From assembly GCA_030445745.1 (NCBI GenBank), contig JASUTE010000012.1:1-44031 (forward strand): DNA of 44,031 nucleotides, read 5' to 3'. The notes beneath the pieces are model-generated. The model was not told the DNA's origin and made no database searches. It saw only the letters and a program-made list of their open reading frames with translations. Shown here one piece after another: positions 36,497 to 44,031 of this stretch. Every line of letters starts with the position of its first letter. Position 1 is the first letter of the stretch. The position numbers and the translations under genes were made by a program. The stretch is from Candidatus Cloacimonadota bacterium. GTDB taxonomy: Bacteria; Cloacimonadota; Cloacimonadia; Cloacimonadales; TCS61.

Positions 36497-36904
36497 ATGG
36501 CAAAAATAAAGAAAAAAGAAAGACCAGAAACACTTATACCTACTGCATCAATGTCTGATATTGCCTTTCTATTACTGATATTTTTCATGGTTTCCACCGT
36601 GTTTGTGAAAGAGCGAGGGCTTAACGTAACCTTGCCTAGAGCTGCAGAAATTGAAAAAATTCCTAGAAAAAATGCAGCCACCGTCTATGTAGATCGTTAT
36701 GGTACAATTTCGATTGATGATATGGTTGTGGAAATCCCTCAGGTATCAATAATAATGCAAAGAAAGTTGGCCGAGAATTTCAACCTACTTACAGCTTTCA
36801 GAACCGATAAAGAAACTAATTTTGGGATAATGTCAGATATTTTAAAGCAACTTCAAGAAGCTAATGCCTTGCGTGTTTCATTTGAAGCAAAGTTGAAAAG
36901 GTAG
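36497..36904 (+). CDS. exbD: ExbD/TolR-family protein, second copy
   Basis: Also 135 residues, with Asp21 in SMSDIAFLLLIFF and a periplasmic domain. It is a paralogue of the preceding gene: the membrane helix is highly similar, the periplasmic parts diverge. Tandem exbD genes are common in Bacteroidota-like Ton operons and may form a heterodimer at the stator centre. Confidence 0.93.
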   Translation: MAKIKKKERPETLIPTASMSDIAFLLLIFFMVSTVFVKERGLNVTLPRAAEIEKIPRKNAATVYVDRYGTISIDDMVVEIPQVSIIMQRKLAENFNLLTAFRTDKETNFGIMSDILKQLQEANALRVSFEAKLKR

Positions 36905-36911
36905 GTAAGTT

Positions 36912-37553
36912 ATGCAAAAAAAATCTTATGATTGGAAAGATATAGCGAACAGTTACTACGATAAAGCAACCAGCCTGGCTATTTTAATACTCATATTTGC
37001 TTTTCTGGTTTTCCCTAAATTTGAAATAAAACCATATAAAAGGGAAGTAAAAGTAACTGAGGCTATAGAGATTCCACCAGAAATAAAAGAAAAGATCAAA
37101 CCACCGGAAACGGTTGTGAAACCTGTTGTGCAAGTGGTAGTGGAAGAAGACTTCGCCGGTACGGAAGAAGAAGACATAGAAATAGTTGAAACTATCGAAA
37201 AAACTTCTTTGGATCCTTATGAAGAAATTGCACCACCACCACCACAGTTCGGAACTACACCAAAATTCGTTGTTTACGAAGATCCACCAGTTCCAATAAA
37301 ACAGGTGCAACCTAAATATACAGACTTCGCCCGTCGCACTGGCATTGAAGGCCAAGTATGGCTGGAAGTGGAAGTGCTAAAAAACGGTAAAGTGGGCGCA
37401 GTTGAAGTAAAAAAATCTCTGCTCTCTGGGCCAGGTGGCTTAGATGAAGCAGCGATAAAAGCTGTGAAACAATGGGAATATTCTCCAGCCAAAAGCGGTG
37501 GCAAACCTGTGGCGTGTTGGATAACTTTCCCCATAACTTTCGAATTAAAATAG
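36912..37553 (+). CDS. tonB: TonB energy transducer
   Basis: The 213-aa protein has an N-terminal membrane helix (about 17-34), a Pro/Glu-rich periplasmic linker (EIPPEIKEKIKPPETVVKP), and a C-terminal TonB domain (about 125-213) with YTDFARRTGIEGQVWLEVEV and the AIKAVKQWEYSPAKSGG end. It contacts the receptor plug and transmits energy. It is in the same operon as the receptor, exbB and both exbD genes. Confidence 0.95.
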   Translation: MQKKSYDWKDIANSYYDKATSLAILILIFAFLVFPKFEIKPYKREVKVTEAIEIPPEIKEKIKPPETVVKPVVQVVVEEDFAGTEEEDIEIVETIEKTSLDPYEEIAPPPPQFGTTPKFVVYEDPPVPIKQVQPKYTDFARRTGIEGQVWLEVEVLKNGKVGAVEVKKSLLSGPGGLDEAAIKAVKQWEYSPAKSGGKPVACWITFPITFELK

Positions 37554-37580
37554 ATAGATTCAAAAATTGGAGGATTATAT

Positions 37581-40500
37581 ATGAGATTATTTAAATCCAA
37601 GTTTTTAGTAATGCTGATATTACTTAGCTTGCTTGGTGTCTTTTTGGAAGCTCGCTCGGTGGATGGCGAAGGCGCTTTTAAAAAAAGAGATCATTCCAAG
37701 GTACACAGAATAGGTAATATCTGGCTACGAGTAAGTAATTATGGGTTTTTTGGCTCTGGTGACAACTCACCCCAGTGGCCATCTTTGGAATACCCGGGTG
37801 GAAGTGCCATAGACTACCTTTACCAAGGCGCATTATGGTTTGGTGCAAAAAAATATCGTCGCGATCAATTTAACAGAAGATTGTTTTGGCTACCAGATGC
37901 TTCTAATAAAGATGATGTAGTGGCAGAAGGCTCTAATATGTACGACTCCCTGCTTACTGCTGGATTCGATTTAGAAGTTGTGCTGGATACCCTTACCACC
38001 GTTGGCTTCGATGGAGACTTAAATTTATATGAATTTTTGCCAGCCTACAACGTTTTGGAAACATCTCCCTTAGGTTTACAATACAGTCAATACAACAATC
38101 AAGATGTCATTATGGGAGCTTCTATTAGGAATCAACGCCGTGGAGTAGATGATGACGGTGATGGCCTGATAGATGAAGATCCGGTTGGTTATGGTTTTCC
38201 TATGCGCTTGGCTGATGAATTACCAGAAGTTTTCCAAGAATATGGTAGCAGTGCCGGTAGTCCAGCCTTCCTACATCAGGCAGAAGGAGCTTACGGAATA
38301 GACCCTATTTTGAACAATATAGACATTTGGTTCCCACTTGGTTTTGTCGATCTTAGCGATACTTCTAACGAGTTGTATAACTTTGCCGAACCACATGATG
38401 ATGATGTAGATGGTTTGGCAGATGAAGATGGTTACCCAGTTTCTGAACAAGATTACGTTTCATTCTACTATGATTATTCACCTTTTGGAACACCTGGACA
38501 GCGCTCCTTTGGTAGTTCCGCATCCTCAAATGATCACGTTCCCTTAAATGTTCGGGTTCGCCAAATGAGTTATCAATGGAGTTATGACTATATTAAAAAC
38601 TTGGTCTATGTAGAATTTGATATAACCAATATGAATATAGCTACCCAAGACACTCTATTTGATTGTGCCATGGGTATTTATATGGATAGCGATGTAGGTC
38701 CCCAGGCTTGGGGAGCCACCGATAGGGCTTCAGATGATATTAGTAGTTATGTGTTATCCCACGAATTTGCTTATACTTACGATGCTGATCAAGACGGAGG
38801 ACTTACAACCGGCTATGTTGGCTCACGAGTTTGTACTCCTGACCCAGAACAACTTGAATTTGCCTGTTGGACTTGGAAAGTAGGCGATGGCCCTGATGAT
38901 TTCGATCCACTAGATACTTTCAATCCGGGCGGTAAGGCTACAGCAAATCAAAAATATTGGCTGCTTACAGATAAAAATCCAGATGATAGCAAATATACTT
39001 CACTAAGAGATTTTCCCAATACACAGATAAGCAACCCAGTCGATACACGTTACTTATTTGCTTTCTATGGCGACCAACAAGGCTTCGATGAACCTACAGA
39101 AGGATCTTGGAATCTGGAACCAGGCAAAACGATGAAGATCGTTATTGCTGTTTTCCCTGGTCAAACCTTAACAGAATTACAAGGACAAGCAGAATGGGCT
39201 GCAGAAGTATACGAAAGTCCACAAACTCTTACCACAGTTACAGTTCCCGATACAGCAATTCACTATGTTGCCCCAGAACCTCCCAAAATTCCTAATATGA
39301 ATGCTATCCTGGTTAATAATGGAAACGCTATCGATGTTTTTTGGGATAATAGATCAGAAATAGATAATTTAGATACTAAAACTGTAACCAAAGGTTATGT
39401 AGGCTGGCAAGATTCACTAGCTACGCTTGATAGTCATATCAGCAACTACGATCCCAACACTTTCCCAGATGATTTCGCTCCTCCTGCTGATCCTTCTGAA
39501 TATAATAATAGTGCTATAGTAAACCCATGGACAGCTTACAGGCTGCGCCACGACTTTCAAGGTTATACTGTTTGGGGACGCTCCGGTAGCGGCTCACAAG
39601 AAGACTGGATGGAAATAGGTAGATGGGATAAAATAGATACTGATCAAGATTACGAAGATTATAATGTAAATGAAGGTGCAGAACAATACGTTTATTTCGG
39701 TGGTGATACAGGTAAAGATCTTGGACTGCCGCAACCCGTAGTGCTTGACTCTACTAACCCCGAACATCAAGAATATTTCAACTATTACCGTTTTAACGAA
39801 ATGTATGAACTGGTTCATTACGAAGATGGCGATATATTCTACGGCAAACCTTTATATAACTATGAACTTACTTATACCGACAGCTTACAAGACTATGTAG
39901 ATGCGCTTTATCCCTCTCCAAAAACAGAAATTGAGTTGGAAGAAGAAGCTTGGCTTTTTGCCAGTGATGCATTGAAAGCAATGGGAGAGAGAGGACGAGA
40001 AATATATCTTTCGTTGTACGATGATAAACTTATTCCACTAAAAGAACATGGTGGACAGTCTTATGGATATAACTACGAAGGTGCTGGAGAAGCTGAAGAT
40101 AATGTAAAAGATCGTTTAGCAAGGCGCTACTACAAAGCACAAATTATGCATCCACCTAAAGGGATAGAATACTATCTGGCAGTAACCTCTTGGGATAGAG
40201 GTATTCCAAATAAAGATTTGCAGTCATTGGAATCTGGGCGTGATGAAGATGCGAATATGCAGATAGTTTTCCCAGGGCCTAGTGCTAAATCGAGCATGAA
40301 TGATGTGCACGTGGTTCCCAATCCTTATGTAGGGCAAAGTAAATTCGACGGTAGGCGCGAAAACGATGAAAAAGGTGACAAAAGTCGGAGACTTTGGTTC
40401 GTAAATGTGCCAGAGAAATGTAAAATTAGAATCTTCACCCTTGCCGGAGACCTGGTAGATACCATCCATCACGATGGTGCTGAAACAACAGATATAATAT

Positions 40501-40664
40501 CTGTAAGTAAGGCCGCTGATATCGGAGTTTCGGCCTCTGGTATAGCTCCTTGGGATCTACTTTCCAGGAACAACCAGATAATAGCACCTGGTGTATATCT
40601 GTTCTCGGTAGAAAATCTGGATGGTGGAGATATAAAAGTTGGCAAGTTTGTCATCATTAAGTAG
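37581..40664 (+). CDS. Large exported protein with atypical C-terminal domain
   Basis: I do not recognise the core of this 1027-residue protein. It has a signal peptide (1-24) and calcium-type aspartate motifs (VDDDGDGLIDEDP at 189-201 and a second one, DDDVDGLADEDG, near 275). There are long Asp/Tyr-rich beta regions and an FN3-like segment beginning near 575 (PPKIPNMNAILVNNG). The end (about 915-1027: VVPNPYVG ... IRIFTLAGDLVDTI ... APGVYLFSV ... GKFVIIK) resembles FlgD-like sorting domains but differs from the NYPNPFNP type elsewhere here. It is likely surface-exposed. GGAGG precedes the ATG. It sits between tonB and a PorV-like gene. Confidence 0.85.
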   Translation: MRLFKSKFLVMLILLSLLGVFLEARSVDGEGAFKKRDHSKVHRIGNIWLRVSNYGFFGSGDNSPQWPSLEYPGGSAIDYLYQGALWFGAKKYRRDQFNRRLFWLPDASNKDDVVAEGSNMYDSLLTAGFDLEVVLDTLTTVGFDGDLNLYEFLPAYNVLETSPLGLQYSQYNNQDVIMGASIRNQRRGVDDDGDGLIDEDPVGYGFPMRLADELPEVFQEYGSSAGSPAFLHQAEGAYGIDPILNNIDIWFPLGFVDLSDTSNELYNFAEPHDDDVDGLADEDGYPVSEQDYVSFYYDYSPFGTPGQRSFGSSASSNDHVPLNVRVRQMSYQWSYDYIKNLVYVEFDITNMNIATQDTLFDCAMGIYMDSDVGPQAWGATDRASDDISSYVLSHEFAYTYDADQDGGLTTGYVGSRVCTPDPEQLEFACWTWKVGDGPDDFDPLDTFNPGGKATANQKYWLLTDKNPDDSKYTSLRDFPNTQISNPVDTRYLFAFYGDQQGFDEPTEGSWNLEPGKTMKIVIAVFPGQTLTELQGQAEWAAEVYESPQTLTTVTVPDTAIHYVAPEPPKIPNMNAILVNNGNAIDVFWDNRSEIDNLDTKTVTKGYVGWQDSLATLDSHISNYDPNTFPDDFAPPADPSEYNNSAIVNPWTAYRLRHDFQGYTVWGRSGSGSQEDWMEIGRWDKIDTDQDYEDYNVNEGAEQYVYFGGDTGKDLGLPQPVVLDSTNPEHQEYFNYYRFNEMYELVHYEDGDIFYGKPLYNYELTYTDSLQDYVDALYPSPKTEIELEEEAWLFASDALKAMGERGREIYLSLYDDKLIPLKEHGGQSYGYNYEGAGEAEDNVKDRLARRYYKAQIMHPPKGIEYYLAVTSWDRGIPNKDLQSLESGRDEDANMQIVFPGPSAKSSMNDVHVVPNPYVGQSKFDGRRENDEKGDKSRRLWFVNVPEKCKIRIFTLAGDLVDTIHHDGAETTDIISVSKAADIGVSASGIAPWDLLSRNNQIIAPGVYLFSVENLDGGDIKVGKFVIIK

Positions 40665-40673
40665 GGAGGAATT

Positions 40674-41708
40674 ATGAAAAAATATATATTAATACTCATT
40701 GTACTAGCAATCGTCCCTAGTTTTCTGTCAGCAGCGATCTTTGCCAAAACAGGTACAGCAGGCTTGCAATTCCTAAAACTTGGTGTAGATGCCCGAGCTA
40801 TAGGGATGGGACAAGCTTATACAGCAGTTTCCGATGATATTTCTTCTATCTATTGGAATCCTGCTGGACTTTCTTTAAAATACAAAGATCAATTTATGTT
40901 CTCTCATACAGAATGGGTAGCGGATATTCGTCACGAATTCTTTGCTGCCTCCAAGGTAACCTCTATTGGTAATTTAGGCTTCTTTGCTTCTGCTTTGCAT
41001 ATGGACTGGATGGATGTGTATACTGAAGAAAGTTTCGACGAACCCACAGGCGAAGAGTTTACATGTTATGATTTAGCGTCTGGTTTCACTTATTCAAATG
41101 CATTTACCGATAAATTCTCTTTTGGTATAACTGCAAAATATCTAAGAGAAAAACTGGATGATTATGATGTGAATGGATTCTCGGTAGATATAGGAACTCT
41201 GTACAATACAGGGTGGAGAAATTTAACCCTGGGAATGGCACTGAGAAACTTCGGTCCAGATCTTCAATATGAAATTGACAACGATGATGATAGCTCTTTG
41301 GACGAAGACCCATTTGACCTTCTTGATAACGACGGTGACGGACTTATTGATGAAGATAGAGAAGAAGTTCCCTTTAAAATACCTATGAACTTCTCTCTGG
41401 GTATTTCGGGCGACCTGTATCGTGATGATGAAAACCATAGCGCCCTCATAGCTTCAGTGCAATTAGACAGTTATGTAGATAGAAAAGAAACGTACAACCT
41501 AGGAGCTGAATATCAGATAGGATCTTTTAAAATAAGATCTGGCTATCAGTTTGAATATGATGCTGCAGGATTTTCTGCCGGTTTCGGCTGGACTATTCCC
41601 GCTAGCTTTGCCATAATTAATCTTGATTACTCTTATTCAGATTTGGGTTATCTATCGGAAGATATGATAAAAACTCCTCATAGATTGTCGTTGAAATTGT
41701 TATATTAA
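40674..41708 (+). CDS. PorV/PorQ-family outer-membrane protein with Asp-rich insert
   Basis: The 344-aa protein has a signal peptide (1-20) and the family core GVDARAIGMGQAYTAVSDDISSIYWNPAGL. The terminal strands end LSLKLLY. An unusual insertion at about 202-229 contains two aspartate-rich units, the second DNDGDGLIDED, almost the same as the motif of the upstream 1027-aa protein. PorV-like proteins act as surface attachment or shuttle factors for secreted cargo. It closes the seven-gene Ton operon, just before a terminator. Confidence 0.9.
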   Translation: MKKYILILIVLAIVPSFLSAAIFAKTGTAGLQFLKLGVDARAIGMGQAYTAVSDDISSIYWNPAGLSLKYKDQFMFSHTEWVADIRHEFFAASKVTSIGNLGFFASALHMDWMDVYTEESFDEPTGEEFTCYDLASGFTYSNAFTDKFSFGITAKYLREKLDDYDVNGFSVDIGTLYNTGWRNLTLGMALRNFGPDLQYEIDNDDDSSLDEDPFDLLDNDGDGLIDEDREEVPFKIPMNFSLGISGDLYRDDENHSALIASVQLDSYVDRKETYNLGAEYQIGSFKIRSGYQFEYDAAGFSAGFGWTIPASFAIINLDYSYSDLGYLSEDMIKTPHRLSLKLLY

Positions 41709-41719
41709 TTTTTATTTAG

Positions 41720-41755
41720 AAACTCTCTCGTCAGAGGGAGTTTCTATATTTTTAT
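41720..41755 (+). terminator. Intrinsic terminator of the Ton operon
   Basis: Arms 41720-41729 (AAACTCTCTC) and 41734-41743 (GAGGGAGTTT) pair over ten positions with one G-T, closing a four-base loop GTCA. TATATTTTTAT follows. It lies 11 bases after the PorV-like stop and defines the 3' end of the operon begun at about 32140. Confidence 0.85.
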
Positions 41756-41856
41756 CTGTTAATAAATATGTTTTCTTTATGTTATTTAATCTAGCTTTGC
41801 TTAAAAAAGATATAAAAGCAAATTAAATTGGACATAATGAATTCAAAGGAGGAAAG

Positions 41857-44013
41857 ATGAGAAGAATTACAATTATTTTTGTAATGTTGATTTTAGTTGG
41901 TTCACTTTTTGCTGATGAAATAATGCAGCCAACTGGTCCTAGTAAAGCAGTTGAAAGCCCCAACATATTTAGTGGATATTTAAAAACAAGCACCCGAATA
42001 GTACCCAATTGGAGCTGGGTAACCACACCAAGTGATATTATTTCTACCTACTACGATTACCAACCAGGTAGTTATTGCAGTTCACCTTTAAGAGTACAAC
42101 CAGAGATCTCTCAGCCCTATAACCATCCTGCTGGTGGCTCGTATCTTGCCTTCCATACACAAGAAACTTCGAACTCTACCAGACGCGTATATTACGCCTA
42201 TGTAGATGGTAGTGGTACTGTTACCTCTGTAGACCCCATCTCTGCTTGGGATTTAAGTGAAGGGTATGCTGGAGTAGATGTTGATCCTGTTACAGGCGAT
42301 CCTTTTGTAGCTTTTCATGTAAATATGGATGAAGAAGCTACTTACGAAGACGCTTTTGCTTATGACCTTTACCACTTGATGGGAACAGCAGGTTTGTGGA
42401 CTACTCCATTCGACGTTATTGACAACAGCGAATTAGCAGACCAGGGTATATTACCATATAACGATGATGAGTTTATCTGGCCTTATACTTATGTTGGTGA
42501 ATCTCCCTTAGGAAGTGATTACCGCCGTGTATACATTACAGCAAACAACTTTACTAGCGCACATGGCTCTCAAGGCGATCCTGCTGAAAATGTGTTACTA
42601 GCTTATGCTGATTTTACCAATGCTGACCTGGATGTACAATCTACTCTGGAATGGACTTATAGAACAGTAGAACAATTTGATGCATGGAATGCAGAAAATC
42701 CTGAATGGATAAGACCTTTTAAAGCTATGGCTGTCCACGAAAATATAGTTGCTTACATTGGTTATCACACAGGTGAAACAGCAGAAGATGGTTATACTTA
42801 CTCTACGTTTTTCGCTTTAATTAACGATAATTACGGTGAAGGTCCATTTGAATATTATGAAACACCCGCTACTTTCCCATTAGAAAATCCTATGAATGAA
42901 GCTGGAACTGAATATCTATATTCCGATCCTAATACACCAGGTACACCTTATGAACTTTTGCAAGACATCATACACTCAGGTCATATGGATGCCAAATTTA
43001 TGGAAGATGGCTCTAAACTATATTGGATGGGTTCTTTGGGAATTACATTCGACACTTTAGACGGCAACGGACCTGGTTATTACTATCCTAACTGGCTACA
43101 AGTTTATCCTAAAATGTTCTATTTCGATCTCGCAAATGAAGAATTTGGTTTTTACGATATGTACATCGAAGGTGCAAATCCTGCAGATGATACTCCAATG
43201 GTTCCTTGGGATCTTGATGAAGATGGCGAAGTAGATAGTTATGATGCCGATGGCTACCCAGAATGGCCAATGAGCTGGACGGTATACTGGCATGTTGGAG
43301 ATGATGCATTTCATGAAAATTACTATCATATAGCCAAAAATGAAGAAAATGGCTGGATGGCAGCTGTTTGGTCAGATGGTTCTAAAGCTAAATTGGTAGC
43401 TGATGAACTGCCGGGTGCAGACCCTGTGTGGGAAGCTAAACCAGAAATAATGATTTCTGTTTCTAAAGATTCAGGAGCTTCCTGGAGTGAACCAATCCGC
43501 TTGAACGCTAACGATACCCCAGAACTAGCAGGCCAAATCCCCGAATATATCTATCCTGCAGATATTATTAAAGATATGGGAGATAACCACGGACTATTAC
43601 AACTTATGTATCTGGATGATAACTCTTGGGGTTCCAATATTCAAGGTAACGGCCTTGCTAATGGCGGTACTATAAAATATGCATCTCTGGATATCGATTT
43701 CAATTACTCTAGCACTGAACCTTCTGTAGTACCTGTAGCTGCTCGTTTAGGACAAAACTATCCTAATCCATTCAACCCAGAAACTACCATTTCCTATGAA
43801 ATGTTACAAAATGGCGAAGTTACCATAAATGTTTACAACTTGAAAGGTCAAAAAGTAAAAACTTTGGTTAACGATACCAAAGCAGCTGGTGAACACACAG
43901 TAGTTTGGAATGGTAAAGATGATAGTGGAAACAATGTTTCCAGTGGCGTTTATTTCTATAAAATGCAAGCTGGTAGATATACTTCTACTAAGAAAATGAT
44001 CCTGATGAAATAG
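41857..44013 (+). CDS. Secreted Asp-box/propeller-like protein with sorting domain
   Basis: The 718-aa protein has a signal peptide (1-19). Its body shows repeated beta-strand units with tryptophan and aspartate, an Asp-box SKDSGASWSEP (about residue 535) as in sialidase-like propellers, and a calcium-type stretch DLDEDGEVDSYDADG (about 450). No sialidase active site is recognised. The last 80 residues (NYPNPFNPETTI ... KMILMK) are a FlgD-like sorting domain, very similar to that of the 951-aa protein. AAAGGAGG lies before the ATG. It is outside the Ton operon but directly behind its terminator. Confidence 0.9.
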   Translation: MRRITIIFVMLILVGSLFADEIMQPTGPSKAVESPNIFSGYLKTSTRIVPNWSWVTTPSDIISTYYDYQPGSYCSSPLRVQPEISQPYNHPAGGSYLAFHTQETSNSTRRVYYAYVDGSGTVTSVDPISAWDLSEGYAGVDVDPVTGDPFVAFHVNMDEEATYEDAFAYDLYHLMGTAGLWTTPFDVIDNSELADQGILPYNDDEFIWPYTYVGESPLGSDYRRVYITANNFTSAHGSQGDPAENVLLAYADFTNADLDVQSTLEWTYRTVEQFDAWNAENPEWIRPFKAMAVHENIVAYIGYHTGETAEDGYTYSTFFALINDNYGEGPFEYYETPATFPLENPMNEAGTEYLYSDPNTPGTPYELLQDIIHSGHMDAKFMEDGSKLYWMGSLGITFDTLDGNGPGYYYPNWLQVYPKMFYFDLANEEFGFYDMYIEGANPADDTPMVPWDLDEDGEVDSYDADGYPEWPMSWTVYWHVGDDAFHENYYHIAKNEENGWMAAVWSDGSKAKLVADELPGADPVWEAKPEIMISVSKDSGASWSEPIRLNANDTPELAGQIPEYIYPADIIKDMGDNHGLLQLMYLDDNSWGSNIQGNGLANGGTIKYASLDIDFNYSSTEPSVVPVAARLGQNYPNPFNPETTISYEMLQNGEVTINVYNLKGQKVKTLVNDTKAAGEHTVVWNGKDDSGNNVSSGVYFYKMQAGRYTSTKKMILMK

Positions 44014-44031
44014 TACTTTCGTAATTTCACA
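44001..44031 (+). promoter_or_regulatory. Second copy of the stop-codon-spanning hairpin, cut by the window edge
   Basis: CCTGATGAAAT (44001-44011), loop AGTACTTTCGTA and ATTTCA (44024-44029) repeat the element at 18446-18417 with a single loop change (A to T). The 3' part, including any CAGG pairing partner, lies beyond the window. The TAG stop occupies 44011-44013. Confidence 0.45.

Overview
The window (about 37% G+C by eye) looks like a chromosomal segment of a Gram-negative bacterium with type IX secretion-like surface biology. My best guess is a Candidatus Cloacimonadota (Cloacimonas-like, WWE1) genome; this is inference from gene content, not a database match. Signals are several exported proteins with FlgD-like C-terminal sorting domains (NYPNPFNP ... 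KM-LMK), three PorV/PorQ-like beta-barrel proteins, a TonB receptor with its ExbB/ExbD/TonB motor, and compact operons of overlapping genes. I see no phage, insertion sequence, CRISPR array or rRNA, and no intergenic stretch longer than about 240 bases.

Layout. (1) 1-516, minus: four tRNAs (Thr-TGT, Tyr-GTA, Gly-TCC, Thr-GGT) leading into the start of tuf, the same order as E. coli thrU-tyrU-glyT-thrT-tufB. (2) 756-4632, minus: a tightly packed operon of an M28/glutaminyl-cyclase-like lipoprotein, an anchored ComEA-type HhH protein, a short helical protein, a tiny Cys-rich protein, rsmD and cysS. (3) 4695-4881, minus: tRNA-Lys and tRNA-Glu with a terminator. (4) 4999-5802, plus: an HD-domain protein whose stop overlaps that of the next gene. 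(5) 5799-9510, minus: an HhH domain fused to an outer-membrane barrel, a PorV-like barrel protein that seems to start at ATT inside a 20-bp inverted repeat, and an orphan MsmX/UgpC-type ABC ATPase. (6) 9572-14737, minus: yggS, a divergent plsY, a GNAT-like acyltransferase, an Aur1/PAP2-type membrane enzyme and a BatA/VWA protein, all overlapping or nearly so. (7) 14885-21289, minus: two large secreted cargo proteins, a subtilisin and an anchor-J/FN3 protein. (8) 21404-25143, minus: a SurA-like chaperone followed by class II aldolase and GAPDH. (9) 25269-26656, plus: a PTS EIIA protein coupled to a PorV-like protein. (10) 26774-32099, plus: glyS, pta, an aminotransferase, a one-helix membrane protein and a LipM/LplA-type ligase. 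(11) 32209-41708, plus: a seven-gene unit of TonB-dependent receptor, ExbB, ExbD, ExbD, TonB, a 1027-aa exported protein and a PorV-like protein, bounded by a candidate promoter and a clear terminator. (12) 41857-44013, plus: a sorting-domain protein with an Asp-box motif.

How it fits together. Regions 5, 7, 9, 11 and 12 all concern the outer membrane: SurA-like and HhH/barrel proteins, PorV-like shuttles, C-terminally tagged cargo and one dedicated Ton motor. The most system-like element is region 11. It links a receptor, a private energising complex, an exported protein with an atypical C-terminal domain and a PorV-like protein, and the last two share an aspartate-rich calcium-type motif. 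Two small sequence signals also stand out: a hairpin spanning the stop codon that is almost identical at two non-adjacent cargo genes, and the ATT start at 8352.
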